Shown: positions 32,894 through 41,638 of the stretch, one piece after another
Position numbering within the stretch: the first letter of the stretch is position 1
Layout: every line of letters begins with the position of its first letter
DNA from: Nocardia testacea NBRC 100365
GTDB taxonomy: Bacteria > Actinomycetota > Actinomycetes > Mycobacteriales > Mycobacteriaceae
Assembly: GCF_000308775.1 (NCBI RefSeq)
Contig: NZ_BAGJ01000088.1
Coordinates: 123,330 to 187,329, forward strand
DNA length: 64,000 nt
Reading direction: 5' to 3'
Translations under genes and position numbers: made by a program
Notes under the pieces: model-generated
What the model saw: the letters and a program-made list of their open reading frames with translations, nothing else
What the model was told of the DNA's origin: nothing
The model's database searches: none

Positions 32894-33205
32894 GCTGGGC
32901 GATCTTCCTCGTCCGGTCGGCTCGGGCCCAGGTGCCGCGCCGGGCCGCGGTCGTACGAGGGCACGCAGAACGCCGGACTTCACCAACGCGGGGATCCGCC
33001 GCCGACCTCGTATAGGGGTCCGGGAACATCCACGAGAAAAGTCACGCTAGAGCGTTGCCGCAGGATAGTCGCGCACTATGTGCGGCAGTGTGGTCGGTGA
33101 CCGGCGGCCCGAAACTCACCGCCTACGCCGCTTTCGCGATCTCCGGATAGCGGGACCGGTCGAAAACTGCACAAGTCCACCGATCGCACAGAGCAAGTCA
33201 CGCTT

Positions 33206-33238
33206 TGTACCGAAGTCGGACAGTACGACTTCGGTACA
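33206..33238. promoter_or_regulatory. Perfect 13-bp inverted repeat (TGTACCGAAGTCG)
   Basis: TGTACCGAAGTCG at 33206-33218 and its exact complement at 33226-33238, 7-base centre. Long perfect arms with A/T-rich downstream sequence (CATTATTCCAACG) suggest an operator overlapping a promoter. Confidence 0.65.
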
Positions 33239-33384
33239 TTATTCCAACGTTACGAAATTCCAGGCGGGGTCCCCTGTGCCGAAAGTGCCGAACCCGGCGG
33301 CTTCCTGGGGATATGGTCGTTTGACGGTGAGCTTTCCGTTCAGTTACCCTTCGGAGGCGCGGCGCAACACCTGTGCCCTCAGCC

Positions 33385-33416
33385 AGCTCCAACCAACCTT
33401 GGTTGGAGCTTTTTTT
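33385..33416 (+). terminator. Intrinsic terminator upstream of the small membrane gene
   Basis: AGCTCCAACCAA (33385-33396) and TTGGTTGGAGCT (33399-33410) form a 12-bp stem followed directly by TTTTTT. U-tract terminators are uncommon in G/C-rich actinobacteria. It ends 58 bases before the next gene, so it may terminate a small RNA or act as an attenuator. Confidence 0.75.
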
Positions 33417-33474
33417 CGTTTCCAAGGCCTCCGGCGTTCCGCGTCGGGGGCCTTCGTCGTTTCAGGAGGTTCGA

Positions 33475-33750
33475 GTGTCATTCGATGTCGGGTCCGTTGC
33501 CGCTGCCGGTGGCTGGACGGTTTTCTGGCTGCAGCTGCCCGCGACCGTATTGGTGATCGCGGTCATCGTCGTGGGACTGGCTGCGATCCTGCGGGCCCGC
33601 CCCGAGGATGTGCCTGCGGTCTTCCGGGCATTCACTGCAGCGTTTGGAAATCAGCCGGCGCAGCCAAAAGTTCGTCGGCTCCTCCCACGGCGTCGACGTC
33701 CCAGCACTACTCAAACCCGCCTTTCCGACACCACCGGGGAGCACGTGTGA
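33475..33750 (+). CDS. Small single-pass membrane protein
   Basis: 91 residues. The GTG at 33475 has a perfect AGGAGG five bases upstream. One long hydrophobic segment (WLQLPATVLVIAVIVVGLAA, about residues 17-36) is followed by a basic cytosolic tail (KVRRLLPRRRRPS). Its stop overlaps the next gene's GTG (GTGTGA), so both are cotranslated. No family recognised; small membrane proteins of this kind are common in conjugative actinobacterial elements. Confidence 0.7.
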   Translation: MSFDVGSVAAAGGWTVFWLQLPATVLVIAVIVVGLAAILRARPEDVPAVFRAFTAAFGNQPAQPKVRRLLPRRRRPSTTQTRLSDTTGEHV

Positions 33751-34337
33751 CCCGTCATTCGCCAGTGGAGGACCGGGTCGGCCGAGCGGTCGTCGATCGG
33801 GACTCACGCCGCCGGGCCGAGGAACTGCTCACTACCGCAACGAGCGATGAAGCAGTGATGAAAAACCTGCTCTGGATGCTGGAACGGATCGATCTGAAAA
33901 GGCCCGAGGACCCTCGTGACAGACAATCAGTCGATCCCCGAACCGTTCGGATGGTCAGGCACCTTGCTAGTGCTCTACGTAACAGAGAACTGCTCGCCCT
34001 CCTGGTTGAGGACCAGTCGGTACTGTCCCGACGCTGCCGAGAATGCGGCAGCGACCTCACTCCCTTGAGGCTGGCGAAGAAGAGTCCCCGTGGCCGCCGA
34101 CTGGAATACTGCCGTCCCGCATGTCGGCAAAAGAGCTATCGCCGAAGGTTGAACCCCAATCCCGGCTCGAAGCCCTCATCCATGAGGGTCTGGCTGGCCG
34201 AAGCCCTGCAAGAGACAGTTGAGCGACTGGTACGGGCAGAGTCCCAATCGCTCCGGGACGAGATGGGGGTCTTTCAGCATGCTGCGACGAACGGCCAGCA
34301 GGGGTGTTCCTCGGGTGCGGGTGTGCGGGCCGGGTAA
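33747..34337 (+). CDS. Hypothetical protein with Cys4-type zinc-ribbon motif
   Basis: 196 residues. A helical N-terminal half is followed by SRRCRECGSDLTPL ... RLEYCRPACRQKSYRRRL, a C-x2-C...C-x3-C pattern typical of small zinc fingers that end in C-R-Q-[KR]-[AS]-Y-R-R-R. It probably binds nucleic acid. It is coupled to the membrane protein upstream. Its last 63 bases overlap the convergent gene at 34274, so its real end or that gene's tail deserves care. Confidence 0.65.
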   Translation: MTRHSPVEDRVGRAVVDRDSRRRAEELLTTATSDEAVMKNLLWMLERIDLKRPEDPRDRQSVDPRTVRMVRHLASALRNRELLALLVEDQSVLSRRCRECGSDLTPLRLAKKSPRGRRLEYCRPACRQKSYRRRLNPNPGSKPSSMRVWLAEALQETVERLVRAESQSLRDEMGVFQHAATNGQQGCSSGAGVRAG

Positions 34338-35200
34338 TCGGTTGGTGCTGGCGCGGGAGGCGCCACGGACATTACGTGCGCTACCTCAGGGTCCGCTGGT
34401 GCAGGCTGGACGGTTTCCTGGTCGCTGACAGCGGCGTCCTTGTTGTCCTGCTGCTGTATAGACCAGATTCCGCCTCCCAACACGACGACCATGACTGCAG
34501 CAGCGAAGGCCTGCCACCGTGAAGAACGGACCGGTACGCGAATCGCGGGCGCAGATGCGGGAGTTCTCGCCGCAGCGGGCGCCGAGTGGACGATGTGGTG
34601 GGGTTCCGGCCGAGGTGTATCCGGGGCGACCGGGGCCTGCGCCGGCGGTAGCACTGTGGGTTCTGGCCGGATCTCCTGCCGTGGTGGCTGTTCGCTCGCA
34701 GTGGGTGCCTCGGCGGGTTCTGTCTGCGGGTTGTGTGGATCTCGGAGTTGGCCGCGGGTGATCGTCACGTATCGCACCTCGATATCGCCGCGACGCCGGA
34801 TACGCCAGCGTCCGGTGCTGTACCAGTCGCTGTACTGTCCTTTGCCGCCGTGGTGCTCGCCGCCGCAGATACACACGCACTCCCACACCGTATGCGCGTA
34901 GGCGTTCTGGCAGCTGTGGGTGCAGTCCTCCATCGTGGCCGAGGTGTGTAACCGCATCTCGATCTCGCCGTAGCGGTCGGCCATCGCCCGGGCCAGGGGC
35001 AGCATGTGTTTCGAGCTGAGTTCCCACATCTTGAGCCCGTCGCGGTGTACCGGTTTGAGATGGATCCGGCCCAGCGTCGCCCGGATCCACGGTTCGTTCG
35101 AGCGCCCCTGGTACGGGAGGTAGGCATACAGCTTGGTTGTCGGCTTACCGTCACCGTCGACCCCGGTGATCACGCGCTCCACCCACGGTTTCCCCTGCAT
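34274..35200 (-). CDS. Membrane protein with Cys-rich N-domain and HPCWPFVAAC tail
   Basis: 308 residues from the ATG at 35200 (AGGGG upstream). The N-terminal ~150 residues form an alpha/beta domain with a metal-binding-like cluster, EDCTHSCQN...TVWECVCICGGEHHG. A Pro/Glu-rich linker leads to one membrane helix (WQAFAAAVMVVVLGGGIW), then a Pro/Ala-rich outside stalk that ends EEHPCWPFVAAC. Together with the gene just upstream (35214-35504, 13 bases away), which ends HPCYPFAAAC, it is probably part of one operon and one complex. Function unknown. Confidence 0.65.
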   Translation of the reverse strand: MQGKPWVERVITGVDGDGKPTTKLYAYLPYQGRSNEPWIRATLGRIHLKPVHRDGLKMWELSSKHMLPLARAMADRYGEIEMRLHTSATMEDCTHSCQNAYAHTVWECVCICGGEHHGGKGQYSDWYSTGRWRIRRRGDIEVRYVTITRGQLRDPHNPQTEPAEAPTASEQPPRQEIRPEPTVLPPAQAPVAPDTPRPEPHHIVHSAPAAARTPASAPAIRVPVRSSRWQAFAAAVMVVVLGGGIWSIQQQDNKDAAVSDQETVQPAPADPEVAHVMSVAPPAPAPTDYPARTPAPEEHPCWPFVAAC

Positions 35201-35213
35201 TCCGACCCCTACC

Positions 35214-35504
35214 TCAGCACGCCGCGGCGAAGGGATAGCACGGGTGGGACTCGTCGACCGTGGGTTGTGTGACCCCGAGCTGGCCCGACCGGTCAGCAGC
35301 TGGCGCCACCACTGCGGGGATCGTTGGTCTATACCCCGGTTCTTCGGAATCTTGCCCGCCGGCCAGGAATGCCGCAGTGAGGGCGAATAGGCCCCCACCA
35401 GCCAGAACTACCAGCGTATGGAATGAAGAGCTGCCGCGGGAACGGCGGGTATGGGCGCGGACAGGCCGGCCGTTTCGAAGGTGTGCGCGTACACGAGTCG
35501 TCAT
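35214..35504 (-). CDS. Small membrane protein with HPCYPFAAAC tail
   Basis: 96 residues from the ATG at 35504. An Arg-rich cytosolic start (TTRVRAHLRNGRPVRAHTRR) precedes one hydrophobic helix (FHTLVVLAGGGLFALTAAFL), a Pro/Ala stalk, and the C-terminal ESHPCYPFAAAC. It is the third example in the window of this architecture and lies directly upstream of the second. The product could be a small surface-exposed or entry-exclusion-like protein, but nothing in the sequence proves that. Confidence 0.65.
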   Translation of the reverse strand: MTTRVRAHLRNGRPVRAHTRRSRGSSSFHTLVVLAGGGLFALTAAFLAGGQDSEEPGYRPTIPAVVAPAADRSGQLGVTQPTVDESHPCYPFAAAC

Positions 35505-36311
35505 GGCCACGCAGTATCGCACGGCGCTCCGACACAAATGTCGAGTTGATCTTGTTGTGCTGCAACATGATTCGAACTCTCCCCCTCGAACCGCTGATCT
35601 GACGGTAGTCCCGCGCGAATTGCTTGTGTAAGTGCATCGGTACTTGCACTTGTACTTACATGCGATAGCGAAGTAGGCTCGGCCGGAAGCCTTGTGCGGG
35701 CAGCGGTCCGCCGGCTGAAGCTGAAAAGAGGTGCGGGAGGTGAAGTACGCGGTCGCGAGTTCGACGCTGCGTGGGAATTCACCGCGACCCTGCCCGCGGC
35801 GGCCGGCGCCGGCGCTGGTCTGCGTGCCCCGGGAAAGCCGCGCGGAGCCGACTCGCCGCCCTCGGAGGGCATGAATATGGCCACCGCCCTACGTGCTGCA
35901 CACGGTTTCTCCACATGTGCCTGTGATCACGAGGCCGCGGGCCCCCATGACCACACCGGAAGCCGCCCCGCGGCACCCTGGAGAAGTGCAAACCGGCAGC
36001 TCCTCGGCGCGCCTGTGACTGCACGCTCGCTTCCGTGTTCTGGCGGTAGCGGTCGAGGGAAGTCTCTCGGCACGTATGTGCCGCGCTGCTAGGCGTGCAG
36101 TGAGCACACGGAGGTTATGCGCAAGATCACCAGCCGATGTTCGCCAGGCGGACGATCGTGGGCGGTATGGCAGTCGCTCGCACAGGATCCTGGCGCGGAC
36201 CCGAACTCAGCGCGGAGTTCAGGTCCGCGGCCCGTGACTTCGTAACTGAATCACCGGCGATGAACGATGCTCACATCGTAGAGTTCATCCAGGCAGTTGG
36301 GACGGGGGTTT
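35505..36311. other. 807-base region without a confident gene
   Basis: Several frames of 60-130 codons exist on both strands (for example plus 35694-36092 and plus 36167-36331), but none has both a ribosome site and family resemblance. The 36167-36331 frame (54 residues) directly precedes the ABC-3C genes and may be real. An operator-like repeat is at 35628-35659. Confidence 0.4.
35628..35659. promoter_or_regulatory. Operator-like repeat cluster (AAGTGCA...TGCACTT)
   Basis: AAGTGCA (35630-35636) and TGCACTT (35645-35651) are inverted, nested in the outer pair GTAAGT (35628) and ACTTAC (35654). GTACTT also repeats directly. Located 124 bases ahead of the leftward gene at 35504. The arrangement resembles island repressor sites, but no regulator gene is adjacent. 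Confidence 0.4.
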
Positions 36312-37415
36312 GTGGTGACAGTCGGTGCTAGCGGCGCTATCGCGCTCAGTGACCTTCCCAAGCCTTCGATGCCGGTACCGGTGACGCTTGCTGGTCCTCC
36401 AGTCACCCCGCAGCAGCGGATCTACTTCTACTCTGCTGACGAATGGGAAAAGTTCATCCGCGAATGGGTGACAGAACTCAAAGAGGACGACAAGTGTAAC
36501 GCCTACGCTCAGGTCAAGCAACTGGGCGGTTCGGGTGATGGCGGCATCGACATTGCGGCCTTCAAGTCTGCCCGGCAACTGGAGGGTCCATGGGACTGCT
36601 TTCAGGCTAAACACTATGCGAAGGCACTGGATTTTTCGGATGCGGCCAAGGAAATCCTGAAGGTCTTTTGGCATGTGGGGCTGGGAGACTACGTCCTCCC
36701 TGACCGCTACCTTTTTGTGGCACCCCAAGGTGCTGGAATGACACTGAACCGGCTACTCAGTACACCCAGCAAGATGCAGGCTCGGTTCCTGGACAACCTT
36801 GAGGTCGGGAAACCTCTGGTCAAGGGTCTGAGTTCGGATGACATAGAGGCGTTGCGGGCGCGAGCTGCCGGAGTTGATTTTTCCATGTTTCAGGCGGTGC
36901 AGCTGCACGAGATGCTCGATGTGCACAGCAGAACTCGGCATCATGCTGTCAGGTTCGGTACCGCACTACCTCAAAGGAGCGTTCCATCCGAACCGCCGGA
37001 AGCGATCGCCGAGATCGAAACCCAGTATGTTGCTGCGCTGCGGCAGGTGTACGCCGAGAAGGACCCTGATGGGATCACTGATGCCACTGTACTGAGTGAG
37101 CATCCCGATCACGGGAGCCACTTTCTGCGTCAGAGGGTGAGCTTCTACAAGGCCGAGTCGCTCCGTATGGACGCGCGCGACTCTGTTCCTGATGGCACCT
37201 TCGAGTCTCTGCAAGACGACGTCTACGACTGTGTGATCGATGTTGTCGAGGCCAACCATCCAAGCGGGATGGACCGCCTTACCTCTGTGCTGCGACACGC
37301 TACGGCTTTGAACCTGGGACAGCATGCGCTGGTTTCGATTACGAAACCCGACGACGTCAAGGGCATCTGTCATCAGCTGGCCAACGAATCACGGATCTCC
37401 TGGGTGAAAGGCTAG
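36312..37415 (+). CDS. ABC-3C system effector with PD-(D/E)XK nuclease-like domain
   Basis: 367 residues. The N-terminal domain has SADEWEKFIREWVTELKED, then LGGSGDGGIDIAAF with the acidic site residues, and WDCFQAKHYAKAL with the Q-x-K of the PD-(D/E)XK fold (about residues 75-105). The remaining ~250 residues are helical and may sense the trigger. It is the first of three tightly spaced genes whose other members are the middle component and the SMC-like ATPase, the hallmark of ABC-three-component conflict systems. It probably cuts nucleic acid when released. Starts at 36312/36315 (GTG) are preferred; the frame runs to a TTG at 36297. Confidence 0.75.
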   Translation: MVTVGASGAIALSDLPKPSMPVPVTLAGPPVTPQQRIYFYSADEWEKFIREWVTELKEDDKCNAYAQVKQLGGSGDGGIDIAAFKSARQLEGPWDCFQAKHYAKALDFSDAAKEILKVFWHVGLGDYVLPDRYLFVAPQGAGMTLNRLLSTPSKMQARFLDNLEVGKPLVKGLSSDDIEALRARAAGVDFSMFQAVQLHEMLDVHSRTRHHAVRFGTALPQRSVPSEPPEAIAEIETQYVAALRQVYAEKDPDGITDATVLSEHPDHGSHFLRQRVSFYKAESLRMDARDSVPDGTFESLQDDVYDCVIDVVEANHPSGMDRLTSVLRHATALNLGQHALVSITKPDDVKGICHQLANESRISWVKG

Positions 37416-37418
37416 GAC

Positions 37419-37895
37419 GTGAATCCCCTCAACAGTGCAATCGAGACTGGCGTACGAGTGTTGATGCTGCTCGCCGCGGCCTTCCCGGAGCGTCTCGATC
37501 TCAACCAGCTAGTGCTGTTGGACCACGGCCTGCTTCATAGCGCAGACCTGGGTGGTCCGCCGAGCCTGCACCCGCCGATCCTGATCCGGGCCAGCGGACT
37601 CGGCGTGCGACGTGAGGCCATCGAGGCCGGCCTCGATGTGCTGATACGAGCCGACCTGGCTTGTGCAGGTTTGAGCGCTGACGGCATCAGGTACTGGGCA
37701 GGGGAACGTGCCGACGGGTTCATCGGACTCCTCGGCTCCACCTATGCTTCCTCGCTACAGGAGCGAGCTCTGTGGGTCATCGGCCGATATGAGGGACTCG
37801 ACGAAGGAGCACTTCGCAGAGAGTTCGACACGGCGGTGAGTCACTGGACTGAAGAGTTCCATTACCCGGCCGTTTCGACAGATGGAATGGGATAG
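37419..37895 (+). CDS. ABC-3C middle component (MC2-like)
   Basis: 158 residues. LNSAIETGVRVLMLLAAAFP, LDLNQLVLLDHGLLHSADLG and GPPSLHPPILIRASGLGVRR are the characteristic blocks of ABC-3C middle component 2, a winged-helix-like adaptor thought to link the effector to the ATPase. The GTG follows the effector stop by three bases, and the next ATG is 8 bases after its own stop. Found only in this genomic context, it clinches the identity of the system. Confidence 0.78.
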   Translation: MNPLNSAIETGVRVLMLLAAAFPERLDLNQLVLLDHGLLHSADLGGPPSLHPPILIRASGLGVRREAIEAGLDVLIRADLACAGLSADGIRYWAGERADGFIGLLGSTYASSLQERALWVIGRYEGLDEGALRREFDTAVSHWTEEFHYPAVSTDGMG

Positions 37896-37903
37896 GTCCT
37901 GGC

Positions 37904-39787
37904 ATGCGACTCACTCTGACTCACCTGACCTTTCTTGGTGTGAACCGCGAGCCCGCCAGCGTGAGGTTCGGGCCCGCAGTAACGGTTATCCGAGGACCTT
38001 CTGACACCGGCAAATCGTTCGTCGTGGACGCGATCGACTTCATGCTCGGCGGCAGAAAGCTCAAAGAGATTCCGGAGCGCGAGGGATACTCCACCATTCT
38101 GTTGGGGCTGACCCTGCCCGATGGTTCGCCCGTGACTCTGTCTCGCTCGGTCAACGGTGGTAACTTCGGCCTCTATCGTGAGGATCTCCAGGATCGTACG
38201 AACGCGAAGTTGTCGCCACCGCCAGAGATGCTGTCCCAGCAGCACAGTGCAACCAGCGACGGCAACCTCTCGAAGTACCTACTTCGGGCGGTCGGTCTCG
38301 ACGGCCGGTTGGTGCGGAAGAACATGCACAATGCCACCGACTCCCTCAGCTTTCGGAACGTCGTTCACCTGTGTGTAGTCGATGAGACCCAGATGCAGTC
38401 AGCGGTTCCCCCTGCACTCACCGGCAGCTATGTGACCAAGACCAAGGAGATTTCGGTCCTCAAGCTGCTGTTGCAGGACGAAGACGACTCCGGTCTGTCA
38501 GCAGTGCAGCCCAAGGACAAGAAGATCTCCGCCGCCAAGGTCGGCGTCATTGATCGGCTCATCGCGAACTTGGAGGCACAGCTGGCCGAAGTGCCTGAAG
38601 CGTCGTTGTTGCGTGAGCAGGCCGCACGGTTGGCATCGTCGATCGATGAGCTCAGCAGTTCTCTAGGGGGTCTGGTTGACGAACGTGGCAGCGTAGCCCA
38701 AGACATCCGCAAGGCGCAGAACTCAGTGAGTGACGCGCGCGCCGAACAAGGAGACCTGCTGGCACTTCGTAGTCGTTTCGGTTTGCTTCAGTCTCAGTAC
38801 GCTTCGGACCTAGAGCGGCTGGTCATGGTTCGGGAGGCCGGCAATCTACTGAACTACTTTCGACGTGGGGTATGCCCTTTCTGCGGCGCAGAGCCTGAAA
38901 GTCAGCACCTGAACACCGAATGTGATGGTGACACAACGGCCTTCGGTGAAGCGATTGAGTCCCAGCTTCGACGAACGAGAGACCTCGCGCAGGATCTGGC
39001 AGCGACCATCGAGGAGGTTGCCCAGCGAGGTTCCGCATTGCAGACCGAGCTTACGGACATGCTGGGAGACCTCGATGGGCATCGGAGACGGCTGACCGAA
39101 CTGGACGCAGTGCTTGAGGAGCGCAATCGCGATCTGCGGGAACTGATCGATGCTCGTTCACATGTTGAGCGCAGCCTGGGGCTCTACGAGCAGGTCGCCT
39201 CTTTGGAGAAGATGAAGCAGGTAGTCGCAGACGAGGCGGCCGCGGAGACCTCGGCAGTCGGTGCCGGGATAAATCTCCGGGCTCAACGGGAGTTCTCCGC
39301 CGCCCTGTCCGCGCGACTGGCTGCTTGGCGGTTTCCTGATCCCGAGGGTGTCCGGTACGACGTCTCCGAACAGGACGTTATTGCCGATGATCAACTACGT
39401 TCAGCTCACGGCAAGGGAGTCCGCGCAATCCTCCATGCCGCGTTCACTGTGGCGCTTGGGCAGTACTGCTTCGAGCGTGATCTCCCGCACCCAGGTTTTG
39501 TCATCCTCGACTCGCCATTGGTTACGTACCGGCCACCGGACGGAGGTGTTACTCCGGACCCCGTCGCCTTCGGCAGTGCATCGGGCAGTGATGCTGTGGT
39601 GTCGGATGAAATCGCGAGAGCGTTCTACCACGATCTCCAGCGTAATTGCACTGGGCAAGTGATCATCTTCGAAAACACCGATCCTCCTGACAGTTTGGAC
39701 GACACAACCGTTGACATCATGTTCACAAAAAATGCCCAGAGAGAGCGATACGGGTTCTTCCCGCGTTCGCAATACCCGCCGATATAG
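37904..39787 (+). CDS. SMC-like ABC ATPase of the ABC-3C system (DUF3732-type)
   Basis: 627 residues. N-terminal ATPase half: VIRGPSDTGKSFVVDAIDFM (Walker A, residues 31-38). A long coiled coil (about 215-450) carries a central CPFCGAEPESQH (Cys about 323 and 326), a zinc-hook-like turn as in Rad50. C-terminal half: HPGFVILDSPLVTY with Walker B Asp near residue 535. It would bind and bridge DNA or foreign structures and control the nuclease effector. The protein looks intact, unlike many genes further right in the island. Confidence 0.82.
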   Translation: MRLTLTHLTFLGVNREPASVRFGPAVTVIRGPSDTGKSFVVDAIDFMLGGRKLKEIPEREGYSTILLGLTLPDGSPVTLSRSVNGGNFGLYREDLQDRTNAKLSPPPEMLSQQHSATSDGNLSKYLLRAVGLDGRLVRKNMHNATDSLSFRNVVHLCVVDETQMQSAVPPALTGSYVTKTKEISVLKLLLQDEDDSGLSAVQPKDKKISAAKVGVIDRLIANLEAQLAEVPEASLLREQAARLASSIDELSSSLGGLVDERGSVAQDIRKAQNSVSDARAEQGDLLALRSRFGLLQSQYASDLERLVMVREAGNLLNYFRRGVCPFCGAEPESQHLNTECDGDTTAFGEAIESQLRRTRDLAQDLAATIEEVAQRGSALQTELTDMLGDLDGHRRRLTELDAVLEERNRDLRELIDARSHVERSLGLYEQVASLEKMKQVVADEAAAETSAVGAGINLRAQREFSAALSARLAAWRFPDPEGVRYDVSEQDVIADDQLRSAHGKGVRAILHAAFTVALGQYCFERDLPHPGFVILDSPLVTYRPPDGGVTPDPVAFGSASGSDAVVSDEIARAFYHDLQRNCTGQVIIFENTDPPDSLDDTTVDIMFTKNAQRERYGFFPRSQYPPI

Positions 39788-39856
39788 GACCTTGAAACAA
39801 GGAGTGGCGACATTGGTGCGCCGATCAAGGGCAGGTCGTCTGACTAGAGAGTGTCC

Positions 39857-40112
39857 TCAAAGCCAGATGAGCGGGGCGGCCAGGTCGAGCATCCCGCGGT
39901 AAGACGTGGCGGTTTGTCGTAGCGGGTGGCGATCGCTCGATACTGTTTGAGCCGGTTGAAGCATCGTTCGACCACGTTACGACGCCGATAGGCCACCGGA
40001 TCGAACACCGGTGGCCAGCCACCGGCACTGCCCCGGCGACGCCGGTTGGCCTGCTGATCGACACGTTCAGGGATCGTCGCAGTACGCGGCCGTCCACTCG
40101 ACGCCACGACGG
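39857..40112 (-). pseudogene. C-terminal remnant of an IS5-family transposase
   Basis: The reading frame gives RPRTATIPERVDQQANRRRR and NVVERCFNRLKQYRAIATRY, the typical C-terminal DDE segment with its Glu (VVER) of IS5-family enzymes. After YDK the frame slips: reading one base on yields SYRGMLDLAAPLIWL and a stop, so one base was lost near 39903. Everything upstream of this fragment is missing; the next remnant begins about 65 bases on. Confidence 0.7.
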
Positions 40113-40177
40113 AGCACCTGGCGGGTCCCCGATAACGCGTCCACCCGGTAATTGAGTCCGGGTCGTTCGGTTGGTGT

Positions 40178-41322
40178 TCAGTCGATCCCGCAGGCCACCG
40201 GGTGGTGGGTGCAGGTGCAGGACGCAGCGTACTCGGCCGGAGTCCGGCAGCCCAGGGCTGAATGCCGGTGCCGGAGGTTGTGGTCGGTCTTGAAATCCCC
40301 GATCACGACCCGGGCCTCCAGCAGGCTGGTCCAGTGGTTGCGGTTGAGGCATTCGGTGCGTAGCCGGCGGTTGAACGATTCGACATAGCCGTTGTTCCAG
40401 GGCGTGCCCGGCGGAATATAGGACATGCCTACTCGGTCACCGCAAAACTGTTGCAGGGCCGCGGAAATCATTTCCGGCCCGTTGTCCATCCGCAGCACCC
40501 TCGGCGCCCCGCGGACCGTGAACACCTTCTCGAGTTCGGCCACCAGCCGTTCGGCGGTGATCGAGCGTTCCACCAGATGCAACAAGGACTCGCGGGTGTG
40601 CTCATCGACCATCGACGCGATCTTCACCGCCCGCCCATCGGTGGTGGAGTCGAACTGGAAATCCAGCGCCCACACCACCTTCGCAGCGTCCGCGGCCACC
40701 GCCGGGATCGAGGAGATCCCGGCACGTTTGCGCGGGTGATGGGCCCGCACCTGCAGGCCTTCTTCCCGCCACAACCGATGCACCCGCTTGATATTCGCAT
40801 CGCTGCCCTCGTCGAACCGCAGGGCAGCCCAGGCCCTGCGCGGAACCCGTGGCCAGGATGTTGCAGCGCATACGCACGCAGCCAGGCCCGCAAACCCGCA
40901 TCAGGATCGGCGGGGGTCACACCGGCCGGCAGGCGCCGGTAGGTGGATCGATGCAGCCCGACAACCTTGCACGCGAACCGTTCCGACATGCCCAGCACTT
41001 GTGTGAGCATGTCCACGACCCGGCGGCCGGCCGTTGGGCTCACCATTTTCCCTTGGCGATCTCCCGCAGCGCGTCTTTCTCCAGCTCGGCATCGGCCAGC
41101 AGGCGCTTGAGCCGAGTGTTATGTTCCCGCAGCTCCTTGAGCTCTTTCGCGGCGTCGGTATCCATACCCCCGTATTGGCGGCGCCAGTTATACAGCGTCG
41201 CCGCCGAGACTCCGAGGTCCTTGGCGATCTCCTCACCGGTCGCTCCTCCAGCGGCGAGTTCGTCGGCACGGCGCAGCTTCTCCCACGATGTCCTCGGCGG
41301 AATGCCGCTTACGTCCTGCCAT
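40178..41322 (-). pseudogene. Decayed IS3-family element (orfA and orfB both frameshifted)
   Basis: The start MAGRKRHSAEDIV at 41322 shifts frame after 13 codons, then reads LRRADELAAGGATGEEIAKD and SAATLYNWRRQYGGMDTDAA (helix-turn-helix and leucine-zipper of orfA), ending AKGKW. OrfB opens at 41046 (MVSPTAGRRVVDMLTQ), loses frame after HPGHGFR near 40855, and resumes as HRLWREEGLQV. DDE residues remain: WALDFQFD, LRMDNGPEM and NNGYVESFNRRL. Two independent one-base losses make it inactive. Ends of the element could not be fixed by eye. Confidence 0.8.
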
Positions 41323-41638
41323 GGTTCCAGTGTCCCTTCCGGCCCTGATCAGAGCCACTCAGGACTCTAATACCGGGCGGACGCATTCATTGGGGGGCAC
41401 CCCACACCCCCTATGCGTGTGGGGAGGACGCGAGCGGTGTCTGCGCTGACGGCCACACTTGCGGTTCGCGCCCAATCGTCGCCTGCAACCCCTTCACCGA
41501 TACTCGCCGAGGTCGTCGCGGTGCCGGGATGGCCTGTGGAATTCGATCTCATATCCGGGCAGGATGGTGGTAGGTCAGCGGTCGTGATTACCACGGTTAC
41601 CCCGCCCATCTGGCGTGCCACGCAAACGGAGGTAGTCG
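41323..41638. other. 316 bases between IS remnant and hypothetical gene
   Basis: No supported gene. The outer end of the IS3 remnant probably lies within its first 70 bases; the rest supplies the promoter and the GGAGG site of the gene at 41639. Confidence 0.4.

Larger units (their letters stand above)
32894..33474. other. 581-base regulatory stretch before the small membrane gene
   Basis: No convincing gene. It contains a perfect 13-bp-arm palindrome (33206-33238) and, 150 bases later, a textbook intrinsic terminator (33385-33416), then a second hairpin (AAGGCC...GGCCTT, about 33423-33453) just before the ribosome site of the gene at 33475. This looks like a transcribed leader or a small RNA gene. 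Confidence 0.5.

Noticed and set aside
35694..36107. Overlapping 132-codon (plus) and 72-codon (minus) frames
   Set aside because: Neither has a ribosome site or recognisable domain; composition does not favour either strand. Left as unassigned.
39825..40352. 175-codon minus frame across the IS remnants
   Set aside because: Runs through the junction of two transposase remnants in a frame that encodes neither.
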